A stretch of DNA of 64,000 nt from Oncomelania hupensis (GCA_036898135.1 CM072525.1:25547059-25611058); one strand, 5' to 3'; counted from the stretch's first letter, positions 20,908 through 32,124 are shown. A program made the numbers and translations. Notes: generated from the letters alone by a model not told the origin.

Positions 20908-21537
20908 TGTTACACTCAAGTTCGATGATGGTGTTTTCTATCAGTATCTGATTCAGCCCCGATGCTTGAATTCCTGATAGTTGTGTAACTCAGATTCGTT
21001 TATTCACACAGCCCGTCCAAACAGCATACAAGTCACAAAGTCGACGTATGAAGTTTTCCACTTTTATTCAGCACACATCAACCACTGCATACAATTCTCA
21101 ATTCAACTCAACAACTTTCACAGCAACTCTCCAAATCACTATCAACAACTTTACTCTCTCAACAGCGACTCGGCTCACGATTAAATAACCTCTCTCTTTT
21201 CTGGAACGATTTGGTACGTGGTAGAAATGACGCACTGCCACCAATCGAACTAAAGATCGTCATCACTGACTTACGTCATTCACATTTTCTCTACTTCCGG
21301 GAACATTCACGACCTTCGATATCCATCCGGAAATTTCTATCAAGAGTAAACACGCATATCCAGAAGATTCTCAAATAACATCGACTAACGCAAATTATCA
21401 ACGTTATACAAAGCCTCTCCTAACAACAATGCAAACTCAAATCAAAGGTAAATAAACACCATTATTGAATACTTTGCAAAACGAAACGATTAGATCTATC
21501 GTACACGCTTCAGCCATATTCGCGTTTCAACGTAACA
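20908..21537 (-). repeat. 5' LTR of element A
   Basis: 630 bp; differs from the 3' LTR mainly by a 6-bp deletion near its plus-strand right end. Confidence 0.93.
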
Positions 21538-21542
21538 ATGAG

Positions 21543-21903
21543 TAACTTACCATTACATTTGAACGCTTGAACGATTAAACAACTGTGCTCACTTGTACGT
21601 TTACTTCTGAAGATGACATGAAGGTAACTCAAGCTATAGACTCGTAAAAAAGAAGAAAGGGAAGAAGAAGAAGCAGCAACAATAACAGCAGCAGAAGGTT
21701 GACGAAGAAGGAGGACAAGAACAAGAAAAAAGCGATAACAAATTCACAGTAACAAGAAACAAGACGAGAATCTAGAGAGGAAGAAGGAGGAGGAGGAGGA
21801 GAAGAAGAAGAAGAAGAAGATAGAAGAAGAAGGAGGAGCACAACCGATGACAATGGAGACAAAATTAAACTTTAAATCGTGTTGCGTGTGTTGCTATAGA
21901 AAC
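21543..21903 (+). other. Purine-rich upstream region of the sulfotransferase gene
   Basis: GAA/GGA-rich stretch (about 21645-21845) between the right TSD of element A and the predicted start codon. No clear TATA box. It probably includes promoter and 5' UTR, but neither boundary can be placed from sequence alone. Confidence 0.4.
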
Positions 21904-21979
21904 ATGAGATTGAGTATCAGAGTTGTCGCTCCACTTTTGCTTATTGGTTTGATTGTATATTTCTGCCTCTTCGTCTTTG
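21904..21979 (+). CDS. Sulfotransferase exon 1 (membrane anchor)
   Basis: ATG followed by a basic N-terminus and a hydrophobic segment, then donor TTTG|GTAAGA. 76 nt, ending in phase 1. Confidence 0.75.
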
Positions 21980-22080
21980 GTAAGATTATATGTGCGACTA
22001 TAATTATATGAATAATTAAGAATAATTTTTCACCTAATGTAGAACCACCTAAGATTACACAGAAATAGATGGCGAGTCAT

Positions 22081-22140
<60 letters not shown>

Positions 22141-22194
22141 TTGTTGCATCAATTTTTATTCATCAGATTAAAATAAGTTGTACTGATAAGAGAG

Positions 22195-22279
<85 letters not shown>

Positions 22280-23970
22280 GTGTACGACAGTTTGGATGTT
22301 AAATCAGCACTCGAGTGCCAAGGAAAGGAAGTTGCCTGCACACAAATTACATGAAAAATCTCCATGTAAACCATTTTGACTATTAGTATTTTTTTTTTAA
22401 ATAAATATCTCATGCCACATGCATCCAATTTCTTACGCTATTCGATTCAAAATGATTTATCATAATTTTTTGTGTGCGTGTGTGTATGCGCGTGCGTGTG
22501 TGTGTGCGTGTGCGTTTGTGTGTTGCAGGGAACACCAATAATGATATCCACCGTCAGCGAATGGCACATGTAAGTGCAACACCTTAAGCAAAAATTTAAG
22601 GTTGCCTTCTTTGTTGCCGTCATTTCTTTGATTCGTTTGATCATTCTTTTATTACTTTAATGTACCACAAGACGTGACAGTGGCCAAAGGAGATTAAAAA
22701 AAAACGCCACGTGCCTATGTCATCAGACGTCGCTCGTGTACTAGCTCTATAAATACGTGATGTATACACAAGTCTCCTCTCTGAAAATCCTTAACGGGAA
22801 GAGAGGGGACTATAAACTGATTTAAAAAAAAATGTAAACGGGGCCGGGTAGCTCAGTTGGTAAGAGCGTCTTGCTAGTAACCGAAAGGTGGCTGGTTAGA
22901 ATCCCGGATTGGTCAACGTGTGATCATATTATTTTCCCCTTTACCAACAACTGGCCCGCTTGTGTCAGTATAAATCGGTCCATTTGTCACCTATATGCGA
23001 AAGTGTCGTGTGACTATAATCTACATACAAACAAATGTAAACATTTGCCCACCCAGTTCGTGACAATCATCATCATCGTCAAGAACTTGATGAATAAACA
23101 CACCAGTTTAAAACATTCTGTCTACGCGTATTTCGCTAAAAGCTATGATCGTATTACATGGTGCTTATAATAATGGGTGTCTTGCGTACCACTGTACAAT
23201 TGGTGGGAGCGTTAGTTTCCAGTGCCGCAGTATTTTTGTGTGGGTTAGTTACATTACATTACGTGGTTTTTGCTTTAGGTCCAGCGGACTCTTCCGAGCC
23301 AAATTAGGACCAAAAAAATCAAGACCACGACTTCGCTGAAAGAAGACTCACCCCTGATCCGCATAAAAGATCTGCCGAAACAACCCTAATAGTAACACTG
23401 AATTCACTCCACCAGCCGGTCACTTTACAATAAAGACGCTGAGGCTATACTCTAATTTATCGAACCACCGTTTACAAAAACAAAATAGAATACAAACATC
23501 ATTATAAAATATCAACAAAACGCATACACTTACAGTAAAATTCCTACATTGCCAAATAATAACATCATGGGAAGCCCCAGTGACCACCTGGCAGAAAGCG
23601 TCCAATATTTCCAAGCTGATCCAACAGACCCCACACATAAATGAGGAGGTTTGTTCCCGAAGAGTTTTCAAGAAAAAAGATAGGTGTCTGGCAAAGAAGA
23701 AGATAGTATAGTAGATCGATAGAACAGAGTAGGAATGAGAAAGAACAAAGGAGAAAGACAGCGACAGTGGGAATTTAAAGCACTAAATTTCCAGAAAGTG
23801 AGGATACTATTTATACTGAAACCCCCGGCACCCCCACGGGGGGATGTGGGTTAGTTAAGCTTACTTCTGCGACTAAGATATATAAAGTAACCGAGGGTTT
23901 CTTCGAGTACTTCGGTTTCTTCCCACTATTAATAAAAGATATTTCGCACAGTCAATATAAATGGCAAATC

Positions 23971-24010
<40 letters not shown>

Positions 24011-25953
24011 TATATCTCTGTAAGTCAAATTATATTTTTGCGATCTGTTCAGATCGTCACCGTTTGAGCTCCTGGAGGGATAAACAGCCGTGATTATAGG
24101 TCTTTCCAAGAGCATGTTTGTTTTATCCTTAAAGAATATTATTTATATTGATTGTTGTATAATGTCTATTCCTTTACGGTAAAAACATTCGATCTAGTAC
24201 AAACAGTAGTGAACATGGGGATTACTCAGAACAGTGTGCAATCTTACAGCTAATATGCTCGTGGGGTCCTTTATGAACCTTCTTTTGTGTGCTTGAAGAC
24301 TCTCGATGGCTAGCACTGTGAACTGCAATTTAAAGCCTTCAACTTGAAGTGAGTGAACTTCATCTGATAGACACTTTGACACTAGGTATTAAGAATAGTT
24401 TAATGTGAGCTGTGAGTGATAAATGTAATGCTGTAACGTTTTACCCCCGAGAAAGCCTTTTACATGAAGGTACAAATTTGAACATTTGAAATGACTCGTC
24501 AGGTTTTATTTTTCCTTTTCCTCGGCCATATAGTATGACCATAGAAGGGTTCGCAGTATCGAGGTGAACACTCTCCGATAAGCCCATAAACAAACTTAAA
24601 AAGTCATTGGCGTCCCAGATAACGTCATTGCGCGTGTCTGGCAAAAGTACCCCCGATAAAGTAATTAAGCTTCACTTGATCCAACATGCACAGAATACTC
24701 TTTACCTGACTGATGCACATCAATAACGCCTTTATTATTCGTTAGTTATGCTCTGCTGCGTTTATTTGTGTGCGGACGTATTCCAAGAAGCTCAAACACA
24801 TATATTACTTATAGCCGGCGAACTTTTGAACATTTGGACACGACGTTTAGATTCACTTTTTACAAACCAGTCAACAAATGAAGGAATATATTAGCAACTA
24901 ATAATCTCTTACCGTGAATTAGACATTTAATCAATTTGATTTTTCGCACTTTGATCTAGGATAAAGAGACACTTAAGAATATCAATTAATATAGCAAAGG
25001 AACTGGTTCGCACACTATAGAATTTGCCTTCCCCTATCTAGTTTAGGTATTTAACTGCGTGAATGGAAATGAAAGACTCATAACATCTCAAAGATGCCTT
25101 CTCATTCGCGTTTCTCCAGCCCAATACTCAGCTTTTCGTTCCGTCCTTTACACCAGTGTTCAAATTACAATTGATTATTAGATGACTTGAGATCCATTTT
25201 CAGGTGGCGCTTGATCGGCCTGTACGTGTACACTTACGGCATCCTGCTGATGCCCACGATTCTTCACTGTTAAGGGACACGGAAGAATTAATATTTTCAC
25301 CGCGTACTTCAAGGGGTTTTCTGGAGATGCTGCCATTCAATGCTACTCTGCGTAAACTGTCACAGAATAGCGTCGTGGAAAAGGAAACGCGCAACAGGAA
25401 GCACGCACCTGACATTTTCATTGCGCGCTTCGCAGGGCACGAATCCCGCAACGTCAATGAACGCTTCGCGGAACGGCTTAAAACGCTTCAGCGAGGCTGC
25501 CGTCTCCACGGCAACCACTCGTCGTTGCTGAAGTCTTCTCGGAGTTACGAACCGGTCCAGATGTTTCCGCCGGTAATGAACGTCAGCGTGGGGTATTGTG
25601 GGATCCAGAAGACGGCGTCAACGACCATGAAACGGCTGTTCTTTGTAAGTGCTTGTCATTGGAGTGAGGCAATGGGATTTAATCATTTGAAAAAAAAAAC
25701 CCGATAAATAAACATTTTATTTTTGTAATCTGCAAAGAACTATAAAGCAAACAGGCCTAATTATACAAACGACAACGACTTCACATTGCAATGCCACACA
25801 GAAGGGATAGTCGATATTATTCTGTTCCAAGGGGGGAAATTACAAGCTCAATCGATGGGAGACAATGATGATGCATAGAATTAATATATGCTTTCAGTGT
25901 TAATAACGATCACCCTCATGGTTACGACGACGACACGATGACGACGACGATGG

Positions 25954-25990
<37 letters not shown>

Positions 25991-26182
25991 CATGGTCATG
26001 ATGATGGATGATGACGAAAGTACTAAGGACGACGACAACGACTCCTATAACAAATGCTTTGACACCAATGCTGTTAATGATATTGATTGCTACGCGCGAT
26101 GATCATGATGACGATTAGACTACCACGACGACGATAACAGCGATGATCATGGTGATGATGATAATGATGATGATGATGACAG

Positions 26183-26252
<70 letters not shown>

Positions 26253-27207
26253 AAAAGGACTAAGGATGATGGATGGCAACGTCAACGACGATGACTCCAA
26301 CGACAAATACTTGGACGCCAGTGTAATTTACGAATAGATATGTTAATTGTTGGCGAAGTTGGCTCAGCGGTGTACGCAGTGTACTCGAATGTCAAGCAAT
26401 AACTTTGCCGCTTGTACAGGCATTGGTTCAAAGCCAGTTAACGTCCTGGATTTAAAAAAATAAAATAAAATAAAATAAAATTTAAAAATTGCCCTGAGAC
26501 ACTGCGGTCCTAAATAAAAGTGATCAAATAAATAAATAAATAAATAAATTGTTGCAGCAAATGAGGACTCACTACGCCAAGAGAAAAATCGCAGGAATTG
26601 AGCTAGCAGAGAACGCAACTCGGGATCTGAGGTTCTTGTTTGTCAGGGAGCCTTACTCTCGACTGCTTTCTGCCTACGTAGACAAGCTGTTTTCACCCAA
26701 CCCTGTCTTCTGGCGCTTAGGCAGATACATCATCGACAAGTTCAGGGCCCACCCGTCCAATCACAGGTGAGCGTAGTTCTTAGTAAACGATAGGCATATT
26801 AACACCTTCCATAATGATCTAACTTTACGACTGACTATTATTAATAAGGTTCGTGAGAGCCGATGATTTTAGTCAGAAATCCTCTAAATTCTCCGAGAAA
26901 AGTTGAGGCAGCAGCGCAATCGCTGAAGAAGGGGACGTCAGTGGGAGTGGACAACACACACGCAGAATTGCTTCAAGCAGGAGGAGAAGCGATAATTGAT
27001 GCCCTTGCCATTATGTGAAACAAGATGTGATAGATTTGGGAGTGGCCTACACCGTGGACCCATTCGCTTGTCATCACACTTCCCAAAAAGGGTAACCTTC
27101 AGGAGTGTCAACACTATCGCACCATTAGCCTCATCAATCGTCCCAGCAAAGTCCTCCTGAAAATAAAACTCAACAGGTTAAAACCCCAAGCTGAAGAACA
27201 AGCAGGA

Positions 27208-27281
<74 letters not shown>

Positions 27282-27439
27282 TAACGTTAGTTACCCTTGC
27301 AGGTAAGCCTTATTGTGTCACGTGACTGCTTCAGGTGATTGGTCATTTGATTGCTTGGTTAGTTGCCTCAGTAACAACTTGTTGGGTTTCTCTAAAAGCA
27401 AATGAACATGTTTCTAAGGTGTCTGCCGTTACAAGGTTG

Positions 27440-27497
<58 letters not shown>

Positions 27498-28532
27498 GTC
27501 GTCGTCGTCGTCGTCGTTGTCATCATGTTGTTTCGGAGACAGTTTATTGTTGTTGTATTATTGATGTTTACTTCAACCAAACCACATAATGAATAGTCAG
27601 GTGCAGCGGGTAAGTTTCTTGTTTTGGGTAGTGGCTGCCTGGTGTTGTTTTTTGTGCAACTATACCTACAGGGTGTATAGACTGCAAAATGAGTCCTCGG
27701 CACAAAAGCAGACCAAAACTAATTATTATTAATCTAGTGGTTGCTTCATGTATCACAAGATAAAATATCAGATAATTGCTAAGCGTACTTGAGTGGGGGA
27801 CTAAGAAGATTGGTAGTTTATAAATAGATTAATTAATTAAGGGGTCTTGTTTTTTTAATCTCTGCCAGCCTACTTTGCGGACATGACGTCACCTTCCCAG
27901 AATTCATCCGCTACGTCATCGACGCGCAGACGGGCGGAAAGATGACAGATGGGCACTTCACCCCTAGTCACGAGCATTGTGGCGTGTGCAAGCTCCCTTA
28001 CTACCAGTACATCGGCCACTTGGAGACGTTCACGGAGGACGTGGAGCACATTCTGCGGAAGATGGGCAGTCCCTTGAGCTTCCGCAAACCCTTCCGCAAC
28101 GTGACGCTGGAGGACAACGCGCACAATGTCTTGGTGCTGATGCGGGACGGCATCGACAAGTGCATAACCCGTTACGAGGCCGTCCTCAGGCTGTGGAAGA
28201 AGTGGCAGATCCGCGGTCTTCTCAGCAAGTCGCAGTCGTTTCCCTTGTCACGGGAGGCTGCTGTGGATATAACGGAGAATAAGTTCCGTCTCCTGGCGCT
28301 GTCGGCTGCGGCGGACTGTGATGAGCTGTGCGAACAGGGCAGGAAGGAGCAGAAAAAAGAAGCGCTAATGGAAGCCTTCCAATCTATCCCTTTAGCCGAT
28401 AAGCTGAGAATCAAAGAACTGCTGTTCCTTGAGTTTGAACTGTTTGGCTATCCTCCTGAACCAGAGGAAGTGTTTCCAAAAAAGCCCCTGACAGTCCCTG
28501 ACGATTCTTTCAGCTACTTTACTCTACACTGA
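21904..28532 (+). CDS. Carbohydrate sulfotransferase (five exons, 476 aa)
   Basis: Joined exons 21904-21979, 22529-22569, 25204-25644, 26558-26766 and 27869-28532 total 1431 nt and stay in frame through GT/AG junctions. Residues about 7-26 are a hydrophobic signal-anchor (VVAPLLLIGLIVYF), giving a type II Golgi topology. The 5'-phosphosulfate-binding loop is GIQKTASTTMKRLFF, ending exon 3 (about 172-186). The 3'-phosphate-binding motif is FLFVREPYSRLLSAYVDKL, with R216 and S224. CGVC and YIGHLETFTED (about 293-312) match the Sulfotransfer_2 family that includes CHST8-14. It should transfer sulfate from PAPS to glycan chains in the Golgi; the acceptor sugar cannot be told. Potential N-glycosylation sites include NATR and NVTL. 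Exons 1 and 2 are inferred from frame and splice sites; exons 3-5 are firm. Confidence 0.88.
22084..22276. repeat. Two (GA)n microsatellites in intron 1
   Basis: GA arrays at about 22084-22138 and 22196-22276, separated by unique AT-rich sequence. Confidence 0.96.
22529..22569 (+). CDS. Sulfotransferase exon 2 (41-nt micro-exon)
   Basis: Acceptor TTGCAG|GG and donor CAT|GTAAGT. 76+41 = 117 nt restores phase 0. Without this exon the joined reading hits TGA four codons after exon 1. Confidence 0.72.
22848..22925 (+). mobile_element. tRNA-derived SINE head in intron 2
   Basis: A-box TAGCTCAGTTGGTAAGAGC and B-box GGTTAGAATCCC with tRNA-like spacing. No full cloverleaf acceptor pairing, so a SINE is preferred to a functional tRNA gene. 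Confidence 0.65.
23262..23848 (-). mobile_element. R560 interspersed repeat in intron 2
   Basis: Near full-length minus copy, with its plus-strand left end next to the tail ATTACATTACGTGG and its right end at CCCCCGGCACCCCC. Confidence 0.82.
23973..24006. repeat. Poly(A) tract
   Basis: About 34 A residues in the sulfotransferase intron 2. No recognisable retrocopy ends here. Confidence 0.9.
24007..25203. other. Remainder of sulfotransferase intron 2
   Basis: AT-rich sequence with short ORFs lacking domains. No repeat recognised. Confidence 0.5.
25204..25644 (+). CDS. Sulfotransferase exon 3 (stem and 5' PAPS loop)
   Basis: Acceptor CATTTTCAG|GTG, 147 codons, donor TTT|GTAAGT. Ends with the GIQKTASTTMK loop. 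Confidence 0.88.
25940..26252. repeat. (GAT)n microsatellites in intron 3
   Basis: GAT/ATG arrays at about 25950-25990 and 26143-26252, joined by GAC/GAT-rich sequence. Confidence 0.95.
26348..26450 (+). mobile_element. Possible tRNA-like SINE head in intron 3
   Basis: TTGGCTCAGCGGTGTACGC resembles an A-box and GGTTCAAAGCC a B-box. An A-rich AAAAT tail follows at 26454-26480. Confidence 0.45.
26558..26766 (+). CDS. Sulfotransferase exon 4 (3' PAPS motif)
   Basis: Acceptor TTGTTGCAG|CAA, donor CACAG|GTGAGC. 209 nt, ending in phase 2. Encodes FLFVREPYSRLLSAYVDKL. Confidence 0.92.
26870..27205 (+). mobile_element. RTE-like LINE fragment in intron 4
   Basis: Shares AATTCTCCGAGAA, GCTTCAAGCAGGAGGAGAAGC and TTCCCAAAAAGGGTAACCTTC with the LINE at 31111-31737. 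It covers the region upstream of the RT palm. Frameshifts interrupt the frame. Confidence 0.8.
27210..27281. repeat. (ATT)n microsatellite in intron 4
   Basis: About 24 ATT units, directly at the end of the LINE fragment. Confidence 0.96.
27440..27516. repeat. (CAT)n/(CGT)n microsatellite in intron 4
   Basis: About 18 CAT units followed by CGT units. Confidence 0.95.
27869..28532 (+). CDS. Sulfotransferase exon 5 (C-terminal)
   Basis: Acceptor TCTGCCAG|C completes a serine codon. 220 further residues and a stop. Contains TFPEFIRYVID, CGVC and YIGHLETF. Confidence 0.92.
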
Positions 28533-28645
28533 CATAATTTAATTTTTTATTTATTTATGCTCTTAATTGATACAATTTATTTATTTATCTTGGTAAAAAA
28601 AAAACGTCTGCTTTTCGGGGAAGTCAAAATTTGCGCAATATGCTT

Positions 28646-28651
28646 AATAAA
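28646..28651 (+). terminator. Candidate polyadenylation signal of the sulfotransferase
   Basis: AATAAA 114 bp after the stop codon. The first canonical signal on this strand after the gene. Confidence 0.5.
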
Positions 28652-29149
28652 ACAAAATGTGAAACTTGTCTTAATCCGTGTGTCACATATCGCCTATCAT
28701 ACCTTTGTGACCTTTGACTGCCTAAACCGCTGATAGATGTTTCGGGTTTCGTAATTCGTGAGCACGCACTCGTCACTGGACAAAATAATGTCAAACGGCC
28801 AATATCGTTGTATCGCATTTTGATTAAGCTCTCTGCTAGAGAAATCCTAGTCTCGCAGGTAAATAATATTTATTGTTTTTGTAACATCAGGATAAAGTTG
28901 ATAATTTAGAAGTTGGTAGTAATTTTTCATTATTCTATTATAAGTGTATACTTTGAAAGTACTTGTACATTAATTAGCCTTGATATAATTTGTGTCTGCT
29001 GGTTATGAAACTACTGTTAGAATTGTCAAATTAGCCAGTATTGCAAGTTAAGTTATCATTGCTAAACTATTTTATTGTATTTTTTGTAACTGTGTTGGTC
29101 ATGTAAAAGATTTAGTTTTGCGGTCTAACTATCCTGTAAATAAATCCAC
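28652..29149. other. Unassigned sequence after the sulfotransferase
   Basis: AT-rich, no supported ORF or repeat. Confidence 0.4.
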
Positions 29150-29735
29150 ACATGGGGGTGCCGGAGGTTTCTGTATAAATAGTATCCCCACTTTCAGGAA
29201 ATGTAGTGCGTTACATTCCCACTGTCGCTGTCTTTCTCCTTTGTTCTTTCTCATTCCTTCTCTGTTCTGTCTACTATATTACCTTCTTCGCTTGACCAGT
29301 CACCTACCTTTTTTTCTTGAAAACTCTTCCGAAACTCATCATTTGTGTATGAGGTCTATTGGGCCAGCCTGGGAATTTTGGACGCTTTCTGCCAAATGGT
29401 CATTAGTGTTTCCTATGATATTATTATTTAGCAATGTAGGAATTATATATATGTTTTTTTAAAAATATTTTATAATGATGTTTATATTCTATTTTATAAT
29501 ATAAAATTTTATTTTGTAAACCAGAGTTCGATAAATTAGAGTATAGCTTCAGCGTCCCCTGCGTGGGATGCCCTTATTGTAAAGTGACCTGCTGGTGGAG
29601 TGCCTTCAGTGTTACCACAAGAGTTGTTTCAGCAGATCTTTTATGCGGATCAGGAGTGAACCCTCTTTCAACCAAGTTGTGGTATTGATTTTGTGGTCCT
29701 GATTCGGGTCTTTGCAGTCCGCTGGACCCTGTAAG
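29150..29735 (+). mobile_element. R560 interspersed repeat, copy 4
   Basis: Has TATAAATAG at about 29174 and the R560 body. Its 3' end is diverged (CTGGACCCTGTAAGCAATG). Most of it forms the left arm of the inverted repeat. Confidence 0.8.
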
Positions 29736-29893
29736 CAATGAATAACTAACGAACTACTGTAAATGAAGAAAGTAAAAGACGTTTGAAGACTATAAAGAGA
29801 CGAAGAGGAAGGATAATAGATGAAGACGATCACGGTAACTAAAGCTATGGTTTCCATGAAATTGTTATCGTAAAGTTATGAGAAACTTGAGGA
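29375..29893 (+). repeat. Large inverted repeat, left arm
   Basis: About 519 bp, nearly identical to the reverse complement of 30608-31110. It contains part of R560 plus about 155 bp of unique sequence reading to CATAACTTTACG on the other strand. An indel of about 15 bp near 29500 separates the arms. Confidence 0.88.
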
Positions 29894-29997
29894 AGAAAAT
29901 GAGTGAGACTCACCGACTGCTGAGTTAAGAATTAGGCTGATGTGATGTGGATGTTTCTTGTTACCGCAGATTCGCGGGTTGGCATGGCAGAATAAGA

Positions 29998-30600
29998 AGT
30001 TATGATCTATGGAATTCCCTTTGAATAATATTTATTTGCGATATTTGTCTGTGTTTTATTGACGACTTGCAGCTAAATAATATATTTATATCTAAGCATA
30101 TTTTCTAAATAATAAAAAATGTAAGATTTCTTTAAATAATATATTTTCTCCATAAATAACTTATTATTTACCTAAACAATAAATTATTTACGTAAATAAA
30201 TAATGATAGAGGTAAATGAGGCATTGTTGCTAAATAAGGAATGTTTAACCTATATAATGCATTATTTAGCAGATTGTGTTAAATAATTATTTAGAGCTGT
30301 TTTAAAATAATTATTTGCATTAGTTAGCAGAATTTGCTAAATAAAGTATTATTTTGAAGATGATGCTAAACAATTCATTATTATTTGCATTAGTTAGCAG
30401 AATTTGCTAAATAAAGTATTATTTTGAAGATGATGCTAAACAATTTATTATTTACGTAAACAATTAATTGTTTAGGGACTGCAATTTTTATTATTTAGGG
30501 GATTCCAGGATTCGCTTGAAAACTTGGTTTTTATAATTTGACTGCTTTCTATAATTAAATGCAGGGTCTTTCCAAAGATTGTGTATCCAAAATGTATTTA
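29998..30600. repeat. AT-rich repeat with TTTAGCA/TGCTAAA palindromes
   Basis: Dense AAATAATTATTTAG and GCTAAATAA motifs in both orientations, with a 76-bp direct duplication at about 30318-30470. A second copy in inverse orientation is split between 35060-35346 and 36428-36610. It fills the loop of the inverted repeat. No coding capacity. Confidence 0.65.
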
Positions 30601-30607
30601 TGTCCTC

Positions 30608-31110
30608 AAGTTTCTCATAGCTTTACGATAACAATTTCATGGAAACCATAGCTTTAGTTACCATGATCGTCTTCCTCTATTATCCTTCCTCTTCGTCTCT
30701 TCATAGTCTTCAAACGTCTTTTACTTTCTTCATTTACAGTAGTTCGTTAGTTATTCATTGCTTACAGGGTCCAGCGGACTGCAAAGACCCGAATCAGGAC
30801 CACAAAATCAATACCACAACTTGGTTGAAAGAGGGTTCACTCCTGATCCGCATAAAAGATCTGCTGAAACAACTCTTGTGGTAACACTGAAGGCACACCA
30901 CCAGCGGGTCACTTTACAATAAAGGTATCCCACGCAGGGGACGCTGAAGCTATACTATAATTTATCGAACTCTGGTTTACAAAAATAAAATAGAATATAA
31001 ACATCATTATAAAATATTTTTAAAAAACATATATATAATTCCTACATTGCTAAATAATAATATCATAGGAAGCCATAATGACCATTTGGCAGAAAGCGTT
31101 CAAAATTCCC
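30608..31110 (-). repeat. Large inverted repeat, right arm
   Basis: Reverse complement of 29375-29893 with few differences. Ends abruptly at the LINE fragment start, 31111. Confidence 0.88.
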
Positions 31111-31737
31111 AACAATGACATCCGAAAAGGCATGCGCACAGGAGAACTGGATAGAAGATCAATGCTAGGAAATAGAGAACAGTCTGAACAGGAACAGCAG
31201 CATGAAGGCCTACCAGACTGTGAAGCGGTTGACAAATGTTAGTTAAACAGCCCACGGTCTCCACGATCCAAAGCAAATCTGGCATATGTCTTACAGAAGA
31301 ACAAGAAGTCTTTGACAGATGGACAGAATACTGCTCTGACCTTTACAACCACACACCAAACGGAGACCCATCAGTTCCAGCATGTCCCAAGAATAGAGTG
31401 AAAGAAGAAATCCTCCCAATTCTCCGAGAAGAAGTCGAGGCAGCAGTGCAATCGCTGAAGAAAGGGAAGTCAGCGGAAGTGGACAATATACCCGCGGAAC
31501 TGCTTCAAGCAGGAGGAGAAGCGATAATTGATGCACTCACCATTATCTGTAACACGATCTGGCAGAGTGGGGATTGGCCTACACCATGGACGCAGTCGCT
31601 TGTCATCACTGTTCCCAAAAAAGGTAACCTTCATGACTTTGAAAATTATAGTAACATCAGCCTCAGCAGCCATCCCAGCAAGGTCCTCCTGAAAATAATA
31701 CTCAACAGGTTGAAACAGTTGCGGGATAGGATAGGTA
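31111..31737 (+). mobile_element. RTE-like LINE fragment with internal deletion
   Basis: The open stretch 31236-31778 encodes the region upstream of the RT palm, with ILREEVEAAVQSLKKGKSA and LVITVPKKGNLHD. After ILNRLKQ the sequence jumps to GCGGGATAGGATAGG, the 3' tail of this family, so the RT palm and C-terminus are deleted. Not functional. Confidence 0.8.
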
Positions 31738-31739
31738 GA

Positions 31740-31850
31740 GGGTATGCGCTGGGCTCTCGCCTTTTCATGTGGAAGTGACGTTGCATAAGCTAAATTTAGA
31801 TAGCTACAGCGCGTGTAGGGAATTCCCGCTAGGCCTATATCGACTTCCCG
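31740..31850 (+). repeat. Inverted repeat with 34500-34665, left copy
   Basis: GCTGGGCTCTCGCCTTTTC and ATGTGGAAGTGACGTTGC are present inverted at about 34609-34652. Similarity fades further on. Confidence 0.65.
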
Positions 31851-32124
31851 CGATTACGGAGCCCTATAATACGGCATACTTGATGTCAACAATCTCCAAG
31901 GTAACAGTTACGATGGAAGCTGGTTTGCCTTCGTGCTTATCGATAGTTTTTCAAGACGACCAAAGAATAATTGGAACAGTCGAGACTGACAATGATGTCG
32001 CTGATGTTTTATCAGCATTTTAAAGATGCTACATGGCAATAATATATAGGGAGAACAAATAGGTTGTAATAGAATTGTTTTGAATTTTCATTGTGAATGT
32101 TATTTTTTTTTTTATCTCATCATC

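Larger units (their letters stand above)
15873..21537 (-). mobile_element. LTR retrotransposon A (Ty3/gypsy, gag-PR-IN, RT-less)
   Basis: A 5665-bp insertion bounded by TGTTACAC and GTAACA and an exact 5-bp duplication ATGAG. LTRs lie at 15873-16508 and 20908-21537. In minus-strand order it has a 5' LTR, a primer-binding-like site starting TGGGGGTCAAGC (20904 downwards), a leader with HSE-like repeats, one uninterrupted gag-protease-integrase ORF, a 3' region with about 64-bp tandem repeats, and the polypurine tract AGTGGGGGGTTA at the 3' LTR. The RT and RNase H genes are missing. The two LTRs differ by one 6-bp indel and few substitutions, so the insertion is young. The element ends 366 bp upstream of the sulfotransferase start codon. 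Confidence 0.93.

Noticed and set aside
22848..22925. Functional tRNA gene in the sulfotransferase intron
   Set aside because: The acceptor ends do not pair and the anticodon loop is irregular; a SINE head is more likely.
29612..30884. Paired 81-aa ORFs on opposite strands starting METIALVT
   Set aside because: They are the same sequence in the two inverted-repeat arms, overlap R560, and have no recognisable domain.
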